A stretch of 64,000 bases of DNA, taken from contig OX243828.1 of NCBI GenBank assembly GCA_945859605.1, positions 24,243,609 through 24,307,608 of the forward strand. Reading direction: 5' to 3'. The stretch comes from Lumbricus rubellus (taxonomy: Eukaryota; Annelida; Clitellata; Crassiclitellata; Lumbricidae). Below, one piece after another: positions 25,624 through 39,600 of the stretch. How positions within the stretch are numbered: the stretch's first letter is position 1; every line of letters starts with the position of its first letter. A program made the translations under genes and the position numbers. Below the pieces are notes generated by a model. It did no database searches, had not been told where the DNA came from, and saw only the letters and a program-made list of their open reading frames with translations.

Positions 25624-27385
25624 GTCGTCGTCGTCGTCGTCGTATCATCGTCACCATCATCGTCGTCGTCATTGTCGTCGTCTTCATCATCGTCGTCGTC
25701 ATCATCATCATCATCATCATCATGATCATGATCATCATCTTCATCATCGTCGGTCATCGTCATCGTCATCATCATCATCAAAGCATCTCTCCTATAAAAA
25801 AAGGAAGCCCCAAAGAGATGAAAGAAACACGAGCTAACTAGGAACATCAAATTATCGATTAAATTTTTTAGATTTGTTTCTGGTCTTCACTACATATTAT
25901 ATTTATTTAGACTATTTATTTATAGAATTGTATGGAGTGAATGCTAGTGAAATAATAAGTGTTGTTTATTGTTTTTTAGTACCTCCGAATCCAAGTGCTC
26001 CTCAATGCATTTCGCAGACCAACACATCTTTTACCTTTATGATTCCACCACCGTTCGACCATTCACCTGATAGTTTTGAATTAAACGAATATGAAGTTAT
26101 CATCATATCCTCGATTGACTTTTTTCCATACAACACTACGACATTCGAGGAAGTCGTCAATAAGTCTTTAGAAATACAGATGACTATCACCGATGTTGAT
26201 ATTGCGGCTGGTGTCACGTATGGTATCACTCTGACTTCCAGGGTCGAAGGTGTCAGCAGCGCCGGCAGCAATAGCAGTAATTGCGTGACAGGTAACTATT
26301 GACCTATTGCCAGCGATATATTGAGTTATATAATTATGTTTAACAGTTAAATGTATCGAGGTAGATATCGGAGGCTAATATATCGAAGTATATGTAAATG
26401 CATCACAAATATATGTACATGTGAAGATCACAAATATATGTACATGTAAAGATCACAAATATATGTACATGTAATGTCATGCATGTGTCGTGGGACGCTG
26501 TGGTGTAGTGGGTCTGTTCAGTGCCTTGCAGCCGGAGTCTCTGGAGTTGAAACTGTTGGACTCTTCGCTATGCTATGAAGGGACAACTCCTAGTTTCACG
26601 GGCTCGCTTATCTACCAGACAACGCCGAGCTTTTCGGTTATAGTGCCCTCCATCTGGAATGACTTCCCTTCAAAGCTGCATTTATTACATCTGACCAGTT
26701 AAACTTTGTTTCATGAATCTTTCAGGTCTGTTTTTTTCGTGGCTGGGCTGGAAGCGCTCCTGAGTATGTCTCTTCATAGAATGCTATATAAGTACATGGA
26801 ATGAACGAATGAATAATGAATATTATTCCTAAGCATTTTAAGGTCGCAATACATGTACATGTACTTGCTTTTCAGAGCCGAATGTTCCGATTATAAACGG
26901 CATCGTCGAAACAACTGAGGTGATGGTTAATGCCTCGTGGCAAGCACCATCTGGTTATTTCGATGGCTTCAACGTATCCTGTGTTGGACAGGATTCGGCC
27001 AAAAATGCCTTTGCTATTAAAAACCAAACATCAAGTAAGTCAAACGCTGACGAGACTTCTCAATATTCATTACTAAACATTCGAGAACTTAGAAGTCTTA
27101 GACTCGTTAGAATTAAATTTAAAATTAATTCATAAATTGGTTAAAGTGTTCCAGCTTCTAGGCAAACAGCAGACTTTATAATGCTTTAAATTGGGACGTT
27201 ATGATAATCTGCAGCTGCTCAGTCTCTAATCTATAAAAACGTGTCTGTGCATTTCTGTGTATGGTGTAATAGATCTACACGAAATATGCGAGAAAAGAGA
27301 CGTTTATCCTCTATATTCTATATAACACATCAATTGGGATAAATATCGAGACGCTACAAGGAGTCGTGAATGAAATGACCACACA

Positions 27386-27416
<31 letters not shown>

Positions 27417-30400
27417 TTTTTGAGTCATTGGCTAGCATCACATTAATAACACACTTCCATCGACTTGTAAAATGAGTAAAGTTGTGGTGATTCCTATATA
27501 AGAATAAATTCTTATTATAGTAATCACCACATGAAATTTTCATTGCACCATGTCCTGTGTGTCATCATCAAAGTCTATACTAACTGATCCGATGGGTTGG
27601 TAATTTTTTTCCCTATTTATAGGTGGTTTCTGTTAAAATCTTAAACATCAGTTTGTTTATATGCCATAATTAGATCTTCATTAGTTTCGTGTGTGTTTTA
27701 GGTGGCACACCGCAAACGCTGAGTGCTGATTGCCATAATGTAACCGCTGGAGCTCTCTACGAAGTCAACGTTGTTTCCATTGTTCTAAATCAATCCCTAA
27801 CATCGAAAGCGTCAGATTCGGTTTCCAATGTCACAGGTCTGAATTCAATTGCATGATGTTATTGAAATTATTATTATTATTATTTTTTACCCGAGGTAGG
27901 CTACATAATTATTATGATCCCTCGGGATTGCAAGAATTAGAGGGGATGTTCTGGAATGGCTGTAGTCTTCGCAGATGGGAAAAGGGCGGCAGAAAGCGAC
28001 TTAGTTTTCTTTAACTTGATTTCGCTGTTGTACGTTTTGTTTTTCTCATCACAAGCGACTACCAATTGAGTATAATTATCCTACGCATAATTATTCTGTT
28101 TGTAGATATCATTACATCATATCAGATAATGCAGTTTTAATTTTGATTTCAAAAATATTTTGCAGTTATAGCATCGGTTAGGTCAATGGCACTCAACAAT
28201 CGGCAATTCCTTAAAAATTATATTGGAACAGATAAGTTTTTATTTCGTAATGTGAAGCTTGAACTTGACTTATAAAAAAATGTTTATGCTCATGACGCAT
28301 TTGAAGGAACATGTTGGCTATCACTACTTGGGTGTGGCAGGCATGCTGCATGTCTGTCTGAGTGTCTTAGTGCGTTTTCTTTTATGTTCTGTCTTGATTA
28401 TTAAGAAAATTACTTTTTTTATATTTATTGCCAAAGAAACAAAAAAGAACATGAGTAGGCTACAAGTATTGGATACAGAGCGGTCTCTAAGCAAGAGGAA
28501 GCCCGGAAAAGCTAAGAGCATTATCAACCTGGCCTCTAATGTACAAATACATTTTAGTCAACGATCCATGTCACACAATTGTAAGCAACAATGTTCTGTT
28601 GAGACCATATGAATGTTAGTACTGACCAATATTAATTATACAGCAATATAGCAACATAATCAGTACAAAATTATAGAAAATTATTTCCTTCAGTTTAATG
28701 ACTCTCATAACGTTCGAGTTATTGAACATGACAGATATTAATATCTTAAAACCTTAAAACGTTTTATGTTGTTTCTTTAGTCCCCTACGCGCCTACGAAA
28801 GTGGAACCTACGAATGCAACGACGACGACTTTGATCCAACTTTCAGTAGCATATGAATACGACGAAAGTGTCTCGCAGTGCACCCACTTTGAAGTTTCCA
28901 ATATTACAGATACAGAAACAATTGAGAAGACGGAGACAATACCAGCAAGCGAGCCTACGGTCGAATTTTTAGATCTGACTCCAGACAGACGGTACAACTT
29001 CAACACCTCTGCAACCAGTAACTATACCCAACTCAATTCAACTCTCTGGCGACGAAGCTCCAATTCCACTCCCACAATCGCCTGGACGTGTAAGTACCTC
29101 AGCATAACAAAATACGTGTAAAGTAAGTCATTAAATATATTCTTAAATTTGATGTATAGGGCCTATGGCTGATTACTATTAATGCTTTTTTATACATAAT
29201 TATAGGATGGCACAAAAGGTCATTTGAAAGCTGTTTTATGGGCTCCCACAGCATCCTGTGTCTCTTTCAGTCATACATTGTTTTACTAAACTCAAAACTG
29301 TGCGCTTTTTGAGTGCTAGAGTCGGGAGCGGTTCTGAGTTACCTCCATAAAAAGCGCTATGTAAATCCTGAAATGAATGAATGAATGAATAGGTAGGACC
29401 GATTGAGCCGACGCCGAATTCCTCAAATTCCTTAAAATAAACAGCCGTGAAGGGCCCAGATGCATTCATTTTCATTTTCCTGTAGTGGCTCCATCCGTGT
29501 CGAACATCACTGGACTAGAACGAAGACCGTGGTCACTGCATGTCCAGTTTGACCAGACGGATCCGCATGAGCACGTCTGGAAGTACACGATTCACGTGGA
29601 TGCTGCCTCTGGTCGATTTAAGACAATAGATCTCATATGTGATGGCGCTACAGACGAAGCACTGACCACGGTAATTAACCAAACCGTTATTATGAGAATC
29701 ATTATCAGCTTAATTATACCTATTTAACAGTCTCAATAAATACCCACGATAGTTACGAATAACCTCCTCAAGAGTAAAAAATTTAATCGAAGGTAAAAAA
29801 TATTTGTAGGGCTACTCATTTTTCATACGAAGTTAAATAAAAAGAAGTACTCGGAAACTGGTGATGGTCTGATGGACACGGAGGAGTGGAGTTGCCCAAT
29901 GTGCATAGAATCTACCATTATTCTACCTGCATGTGAAGGACTAAGTACAAAGAAGTTGAAAGAACTTTAAGTAGCCTACTCGGAAACGCTTGTCCGAAAC
30001 AACTGACAAATGCCCGTTGGGCATAGTCCTCTTTAAGTCACGTCAAGAGTTGCATAAAAAATTAAAATAAACAGCCGTGATACTACAGCAACAAATTTTC
30101 AATCAAACAGGAAACTTATTGACCACACATTCAAGTGCAACTCAATAACTCCAGAGAACCTGATCTTACATATATAGTTTATGTTATGGCGCCTCATTGT
30201 TATGCATTAACTAGCTTAGATGATAGAAGAAGATGAAGAAAAAGAGGAGAGCAGTCCTTAAGCTAGCCTCGAAAGGGAACCATATAACTATGAAGTATTA
30301 ACATCTTTATTTGCACAGACAAGTATCCGGTCAAAACCGCGCACACAAAACCGCGCACACAAAACCGCGCGCACAAAACCGCGATTCACAAACCGCGCAC

Positions 30401-33400
30401 CCTCAGAACCGCGCACGATCATTACCGCGCACTGTCATAACCGCATTCAAGTATCTCAACATGGATCCAGCTTCTATTTCATATCTAAAAATACCTCCAT
30501 CCAGCTTCCATTTCTTATGCGTTATTTTCATCAATCCAGCTTCTATTTTATATATAAAAACACCTTCATCCAGCTTCCATTTCTGATGCGTTATTTTCGT
30601 TTATCCAGCTTCTATTTTACCTGTAAAGAACTTTCATCCAGCCTCAATTTCTCTTGCGTTTTTCATCAAGCCAGCCTCCATTTCACCTCCAATTAATTTA
30701 ATCCAGCTTCCATTTCTCAAGCGCTGGACCAGTTGTATGTAGACAAGTTGTCATTAGACGAGTTATCTGTAGACCAGCTGTCGTGACACCGCTTAAACAG
30801 ATACTCAAACAAGAGTGGTTATAAGATCGTCGACCGAATACTAGTTTCAAAGGAATGTTCGAAGCCCTTCGAACGTTACAATTTCGAATTTGAACAGATT
30901 AGCAAACAAGCGCGGTAATGATCGTGCGCGGTTCTGAGGGTGCGCGGTTTTGTGAATCGCGGTTTTGTGTGCGCGGTGTTGTGTGCGCGGTTTTGTGTGC
31001 GCGGTTTTGATAGTAAACCGCTTACAAGAGACAAAACACACATAGGGTTTCTACATAAGTGCCTACTAACATGTATACGCAAACACATGCATACGTTCAT
31101 GCATAGGCTATACAATTAGCCTATCCCAACGCACGAATGTGAAATTCATGTTAATTGCAGTTGAAAACCCTCAGTCTCTCTGTCTGAACTCTTAAAATTG
31201 AGACTTGCATCTCAAGAGATTAATATGGCTGAGAACTCTAGGAACCAGTAGACAATCTTTAGAATGCTCCCAACCTGAATTCTGCAGAAACTGTCCTTTT
31301 AGTCCATGTCTTTTCTTTTTTATCATGTAATAAGTTGCGGTCTGTCAACTTGACTTTCTTGAAGTAGGCCGACATAATAAAATTTAAAACAGTTCAACGT
31401 TACTTTGTTGAATTAATGTCTGTTTCAGTTAAACTGCGATCCGACAAATCCCGACGCTCAGACAATTTCTATTGACTGTCGAACGAGGTCCTCATGCGAA
31501 GCAACAACTGCATTCCCAGAATCAACACAAGGTGTCGCAGAGGTCACAACCGTTACAGATGTCAAAACAACGACCACCACTGTAGTGCCAGGAGATGTCA
31601 CTGGGGGATCCACAGTGGATGCGAGGCTCTTGGAAGCCAGCACAGCACAGTCCATCTGCTTGAACATATCTGATCTGCAGCCTTATATCAATTACTCCAT
31701 TTCCGTTCAGGCCGTGAATCCTGGCGGATGCAGTGTGAAGGAATCTGTGGCATTGATCACAGCAGAATCGAGTGAGTTAATGAGTTTGACATAATAACAT
31801 TTAGGCGTTGTGTAGGCTATTCATGTGGGAGTTTCAAGGCGGACGACAGTTAAATTCGACTCCTACAAAAACCCTGTAATTAATTTTCCGTCATAGTAGA
31901 AATTCTTTCTGCGTTGTGTCAGTTTAAAATTAAAGAAGATCATTATTTCCAAAAATTATTATTATTGTTCACATTATGAATTGTAATCATACTGCATTGT
32001 GTCAGTTTGAAATTAATCGAAGATTGTTGTTGCTGTTATTATTGCTATTGTTATTGTTATTGCTATTGTTATTATTATTACTATTATTATTATTGTTATT
32101 ATAGTTCCTGGTTGCGTTGACATCATTTACTCCAACTCAAGCTACGATTCTATAGAAGTGTATTGGAATCCACCGGACAAACCAAACGGAATCATCACGC
32201 AATACTTCATCAACTACACAAGACTAGATGGTACCTCAGCCCCAAATACGACGACAACAGAAGATACATTCTACATCATCGAGCATCTGGAGCCACACGT
32301 CGCTTACAACATCACAGTGGCTGCTGAGACAAGTGTGGGAGTGGGAGCATCGTCTGGATGTCCACTGTCAAATACTTCGGTTATGACGAGTGTTGGAAGT
32401 GAGAAATCGGATTATCACTCTCAACTACAATTTTCGCTTCAGGTCGCATGATTTCAGGCTTTAGGCCTGTTGTTACTTTTATTGCTTATCAACTTGCATG
32501 TTACATCAGTATTTACATAACAATATTATTCATCTGAAGTACTAAATAAATAAGTACTGAAGAAGGTGGAAGAGGAAAGATCCTTGATGAATACAATTAG
32601 AACAAGGCAGAGGAACTCGATAGGACATGTACTGAGGGCAACTCCTTGCAAAGAGACATAGTGGAGGGCAAAATGGAGAGAAAGAGGAAGAGCCTGGAAG
32701 ACCTAGGGAAAAGTTCTTGGATTGGATGATGGAGGACGGAGATGGAAAACTCAAAGAAAAAGCACAACATTGAGAAGAGTTGCGTCGTTGGGCATCTGGA
32801 CCTGCCGAGAGGCAGCTTACCTAAAGAAGAAGATTATTCATCTGTAACACATTATAAAATGAATGCATAACATAATAATTGGCAGGCACTGCTGACACAT
32901 GCTTCGTCTTCCGGGAAACGCCCTAGAGGAAGACCTAGAATTATCTGGCTCATGATGGTGATTGATGAAGACTTGGCAAGGCTGGGTATAGATCTGGGCA
33001 TGGCCATCACTGTGGCTGAGGATCGGGCATGCTGGAGAAATTTAATCAACTCATTGTACAACGTTCCAATTGTTGCAATAACCAACACTTTACTGCATAT
33101 AAATAGTTTTCAAAGTTGTCTTTATTGCTAACAAAGAATTTGCAGACTAGAGCATGCTACGATTTAATTTAAGTGCCCAGATAAATTGTATTCGTGTTTA
33201 CTTTACAGAGCCATATCAGCCAACCCTTCATCTCTATGCGGTTAACTCTACAAGCATCAACATTTCATGGACGTTGGCGCCGGATGTGATGACTGGTCCG
33301 AACACCTATTACAATCTGACGATTACGGATACTGTGGATGTTACTTTGATCGTGAAGAAACATGTCGAAGGTATTATGCTCAAATTCAATCAACTGCGAT

Positions 33401-33556
33401 AAGGGCTGTACTGGCGAGTATACGCTACAGCCTACAGCAGCTGCTGTCTAGACCCGTCTGCAGGTCATTCTCCCCGCATATTATGCATTATATAGGCCTA
33501 TGTGAGACGAGTACAAGCAGTATTATATACCCGCGTATGCCATCGACTATATATAT

Positions 33557-33601
<45 letters not shown>

Positions 33602-36600
33602 GACAATTTATTTAGCGCCATAGCTCAGCCGAGGCCGAAGGAAAGGGCGCTGTACACATATATACTATATATATAGCCATGACTCATTCATTCGTTCATT
33701 CAGAGCATTTATATAGCGCCCCTTCAAGAAACTACTCAGAGGCGCTCGACTACTGACTACGACAGTACCGCAATGAAATCAGTTTGTAATAATATTCACA
33801 CATTTTTACAAGTCCCACTTAAAAAGAAACTAATCAGAGGCGCTCCATGCTCGACCAAAATAACGTTAATAATAATAAGTCGAGTGAATACCAACAGGCC
33901 TATATCTCCGCCAGCAGCATGGGCGCCCGCACATAGGGGCAAGGGGGGTACTTGCCCCCCTGGAAAATTGAAACCTATTTTTCTCACTACTACTTTTAGG
34001 GTTTATAACAAATTTCTTCACATTGGAGAATTAAAAAGCCTACTTTTAACTAAAAGTTTTTGATTTTTTGAACAAATTTCCTTGCAAAACAAGCAATTCA
34101 TATAAGAAATTTTAAAAAGTGAAACTGAGAAATTTACATCAAGAAACCTCTGTGAAAAATACCCATGCATGTTCTTAACTCCCCGCTTTGCATTTTTTGT
34201 CATCCTGCTAAAAATAGTTTAAACATTGACCGTCGTGTTTTGCCCCCTCCTGCAAAAATTTCTGCGGGCGCCCATGGCCAGCAGTAGAACATGATCCTAA
34301 TCGTAATGCTGATCTCCATATTTTTAAAGTGCCACTCGAAAACCAAGTGCAGGGCACCTGGTTATTCACGAGCGCTGATGTCCACAGCGTTGAATTGAGA
34401 CTGGCTCTAATGTTTCGCTAATCATTAGTCATGAAAGCATCATTCTTGAATAAATTCAGCTAAACAAGCAGATTTCATTGCGGTACTGCGTCAAGTTAGT
34501 TTACTCGCGTTTGATATGACACGATTTCAGATTTGATGTTAAACAATGAGGAAATATTTAAGTGATTCATTGTTTGATCATGATCTTATTTCATGACACT
34601 TCTCTCCGATTCCGTAGGTTTTGATACTCGCTGGATCATAGTTGATAGCCTGGATGAATATTGGGAGTACAACGTTACAATCGTAGCCTACACCATCGAT
34701 GAAAATGAAAAGGAATTACCGACAGAGGGAGAATCGGCAACCATACGCACAATGGAATCAAGTAAGGCATCAACCAACAGCTGCAGCTGCATGTTTTTAA
34801 AGATTTCTCTCACCTGCATGCTCATTCGCTCATCCATATTTTACTCACTCATCTCACTAACTAAAATTGTGAACCTGTGCACACATAATTATAGACCTTA
34901 GATGGTGGTGGGTAGGGAGAAATGGAGGAGCTGCATTTCCCGATGTGCAGAATTGCATGAACAGGAATGATCTCACTCATCCACCAACTCGCTCATCCAT
35001 TAAATGAATGAGCGAGTTGGTGGATTTATTCAAATTGACTCGGATAAACTGTGATCAGACAAAGTTATATTTTCTTAGCTAATCCCGTTTCACTGGCAAT
35101 TCAAACTCTTTTCGTCGATGTTTTAATTAAGATATCCTGAAATGCTGTTGGCGTTTTGTGGCAAATAAGGTTTAGGACAAGGTGTAACAATTATCAGCCA
35201 TGTTTTGCCGATCTTACTCCAATAAGCTTACACTAGACTAAGTCTTCTCGATCTCCTTCCTTTAAGTAACCATATCCCCTTCTTGTTCTTTATAGGCTAA
35301 TTGCATGATTTTTGTTTATTCAACAATCCGGTTGACAGACTGCAAACGGTTACAGTAGGCCTATACAGTTATGCAGTTATCTTATTAACACCAATCTTAA
35401 CTACAATAACAGAAGAGACAGCCTGCAATACAAGGATGCTAAAGCAGCCTACAAGGCACTTTCATCCTACGGGTGTTTTGGGAGCCGAACCCAGCTCCGC
35501 TGATCTCCATGCTGTGTGTTATCCAATGCGCCACGGATCCCCCTTTCTTTCCACAGGGGTGAGGTGGTAAAACAACTGAGTTGTATTTTAAAAGTTCTTC
35601 TGTTTGACAGCCCCAGGACCAGTCCAGTTACTAACCGTGACAAGCCTGTATTCAGAGCACAAGTGCTACCTTGTACGGGTCAACTGGACAGAACCAGCAG
35701 AGCGAGATAAGAACGGTATCATCACAGGTTACACAGTGACTTGGAATGAGGTGAGTGGACGTTTTCAATAAATCAGTAATTCATACATGCACTCTTTCTT
35801 TGTTATTGTCGTCTTCAGGATTTGGACAACAACTATTGTAGTACCGATGAGTCTTACGTAACTGCTTGGTATCTGTTTTCCTCTTCCGCAAACATTTTCC
35901 GCGATCGTGGTTTTGGTCCGTAGCGCCTCTGAGGAGTTTTCTTGAAGTGGCGCTATATGGTCGTAATATTATAACTATACAGCTATATATAGTGAGGCGT
36001 GGTGGTGTAGTGGGTATGTTCGTTGCCTTGCAACCGGAGGTTGCATGCAGGTTCGAATCCACCTCAAGCCGCCACGTAGGGACCTCGGGCAAGTCCTTCA
36101 CTCGCAATTGCTCAGCGCTTCGGCGAGAAACTCTAATTCAGTGTCCGCGCTGTAGTTGGGAGCGCTTCTGAGTGTAGATCTTGAAGGAGCGCTATAACAT
36201 GTGTGCATACATAGATTTACAATTACATTTAAGTAAGTAGGCCTAAGCATTTTCTCAGTTACTCGATTTGCAAACGCACAATGGGACATGGACAAATGGG
36301 CTAATGCAATAATAATTATAACACATAGAAAAAGATCAGGTTGAGTCATTAAAATCATGTTGATATCTATTGACATGATCCATTGGCGTCTAGTTTTCGG
36401 CGTGACTTGATGGATCAGTACCTGATCCGTGCCTCCCTGTGTTATATCGTGAATAATGTTGGGTGCTAGCGCGACTTTTGGGATCGTAACGTGACTGAGA
36501 CCTATTGAGTCAGCGTGATTTGCGTGGTATTTTAGGCAATCGATCAATCGTAATTTATATAGCGCCCCTTCAAGGTGCCTACTCAGAGGCGCTCCCGGCC

Positions 36601-39600
36601 GAGATCAAGCGAAAAAATCAGTCTTCAACAGTTTGTGAAATTGAGAACAGTTTGAGAGGTGTCGCATAGTCAAGGGAAGTCCATTCCAGGTCATTGGACC
36701 AACCACAGAGAACGAACGAACGCCTCTGCATTGTTGCAGATGCATGAGTGACTTGTTGGGTCAGGGTTACTTAGCGGGTCGTAGCATCGCATATCCGTTA
36801 AAGATACACATCTAAAACAATAAACAGATTTTAATCAATCAATCATTCGAAATACAATTTATCGTTCACCAATCTTCAAAGAAGAACAATTTACACAATA
36901 CATGTAAGCAGCAGTGATGGGAAGTATTTAAAATACTAGTATTTAAAATAGTATTTTAAATACAATCGAAGTATTTTGTACTTGTATTTTAAATACTTTT
37001 GTGATCAAGTATTTTTACTTTTACTTAAAATACTTTTTGGGTAGTATTTTGTACTCAAAATTGTGATGATGTCAAAATACTTTTTCAAAATACTTTTAAA
37101 TCTCACCAGCTGCAATTAGCTACATATGCAATATTGCATGCTTCATTGCTCATGCATTAGGCTTCTTTGGAACTCAAACAAAGGAGCCTTTGAACAGAAG
37201 GTTTAAGACACAATGGCCCCTTAAACAGGCTGATAGAGGTTAGTCATTGTTATGGATGGCTGGGCACCGTTGACCACATGGCGAACGAAGTTAATTACAG
37301 GTGTATTTGATGTATGGTGTAGGGGTAGAGTTTACAGATCACATGTACACCTCTATATTAGGCCTACATGAGGCATCAAATCAACACGCATATAATTATG
37401 TTTGAAATCAGTTTGATGTTTGACACCCCAATGGACTTGTCTGTGCTGCTAGAATAGGACTTATGCCAGATGTTAACTATCTACATTGTAGATTTTTATG
37501 AATAGGACAAATGAGGATGGCATTAGACATGTTTCTTGGCAGGTGGCAATTAGAACTTCTGTGACCCTGGAACGGGCAGAGTTTCATTACATCGATCTCC
37601 AGTTAATTTAATGGATCATGGACTACATACTTGACGAATTACAGCATACAGGAAGACACCTATAACACTTAGTTGACCTGTGCTGGTGTATTGTATTATT
37701 ATCACAAGGAATTCCCATACAGCAGACTTCGAACACTTACTTAAAAAGTAGCATAGAGGGTTTTGCTGATGGAGAGAATTGTGACAGGAAGTCTCAACAT
37801 AGCAGACTTTATAAGGTACGTACGTTGAGCATGTGTTCAGCAGTGGAATAATTTTCATCCATCCCATTGTGCCAGACTACTGAACAAAACTTTATATAAT
37901 TTAGTGTTTTTAAATTTGGAGAAATTACATTGACCATTTTTTCTGCATAAATAGTAGTCTACCGATATTTTTTATATGCCATTAAATTGTGTGTTTCTGT
38001 GGATCTTGATGTTAACGAACTCTGACTAGAACTAGAACCCCATATCTAGTGTCTTGGATTCAGACTCAAACATCTTTGGACCCAGAAAATGTTTGTTTTT
38101 TATCAAAATCTTTAAGAAAAATGTCGTCTTCACAAAATTGTTCTCAAAGAATTTTTGTCGCAATTTAATATGACTTCTTATTTTTTATGTAGTTTGGCAG
38201 TGAGTATTTTGTACTTAGTATTTTAAATACTTTTCCAAGCCAAGTATTTTATACTTGTATTTTAAATACTTTTTTACAAAAGTATTTTTACTTGTATTTT
38301 AAATACTTTTATGACAAAGTATTTTTACTTATACTCAAAATACTTTTTGAAAGTATTTTCCCCATCACTGGTAAGCAGTGACAGCAGAAAACTCAAAAGG
38401 AGCACACTGTTCCGCTAACAAGGTCGCCTAATTATAGCCTACATAAACGTTTTCAGCACACTGTTTCGCTAACAAGGTCGCCTAATTTATACATACAATA
38501 TCAGACCAATGGAGTGGCATTTAGCAGTACAAACCATGTTTAATAATCTAAAGTATAGCCTACTTTTGCGCCATAAGCTAGGAGGGTCAACTTCTAAATA
38601 GGCCTACACACTGTCGTGTCGCGCTTCCCGAAACTCAATTATAGAGTTTTTATACAGCGTAGAACCAGAGGATAAGAATTGAGAGATGACTTTAAACGAA
38701 ATATTATTGTATTGTCATAGGGTAAAGTAGGTCTATAGTTTTTCTTCCGATTTGGCTTACGATCTATTGTTGTTGCTAGACAGAAAAAACGTTTGCAGCC
38801 GACAGCAGAAGTGAAGAAGTGGAAGTTGAGCCAAATGACAAATCCTACACGTTTACAGTAAGAGCCAAAATACAGTTTTTACTTTCTGCATAGAACTCTA
38901 AACCTATAGTCATGCAAAATGAATGAATGATGTGATGGTGATAAATGTTATGGCCAGTAGTCATGACATTTATCAGTGATAATTAGTAGGCTTGCCTTTT
39001 ATCAGGTGATAATTGGTAGGCCTACTTTTATCAGGTGATAATTAGCAGGCTTAATTTTCATCGATGATAATAAATTAGTAGGCTATGCCTAACGTTCGTG
39101 TGTGATCATGCGCAGGCCAAACTTTTCTAATAGAGCCAACTGTTCAGATCGTCCCGCGAGAAGAAGCAGGTTCTGAGAAGAGAGAAGGAAGATAGATTCG
39201 AGAAAAGAGAGCGAAGAAGAGACATAATTGTGGATCGAATTGTAGAGTGTAATTATTGAAAGGCAATGATAGTATTGTCACCTTGTGCCGTCAGTTAGAG
39301 GAACTCTATCGACTGTCATGACCAGCCTTCTCCACACCGTTCTGTTTTGCGTTGCATCCCTCAATTGTTCCAGATTAATTCCTGTCGTCCTGTGTATATA
39401 TTCAATCCATCTGGTCCTCGGTCGTCCTCTTCTCCTCTCCACACGCCAGCATCATCGCCTTCTCCAGTCCATCCGTGCGCATCACGTGACCGAAATACAC
39501 CAGCTTCTGTTTGATGATCCTCTGCAGCAATGACATATCCCCTCTTAGTTGCCCTATCTCCTGGGTCACAGATTCATTTGTCCTTCTCTCCATCCACGAT

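Noticed and set aside
25382..25850. Poly-Ile, poly-Ser, poly-Asp and poly-Met ORFs
   Set aside because: They come from the ATC/GTC triplet array beyond the exon 4 donor; the FN3 exon ends cleanly before it.
28259..28612. 117-codon + strand ORF in intron 7
   Set aside because: No FN3 pattern, no matching splice phases, AT-rich codon use; most likely chance.
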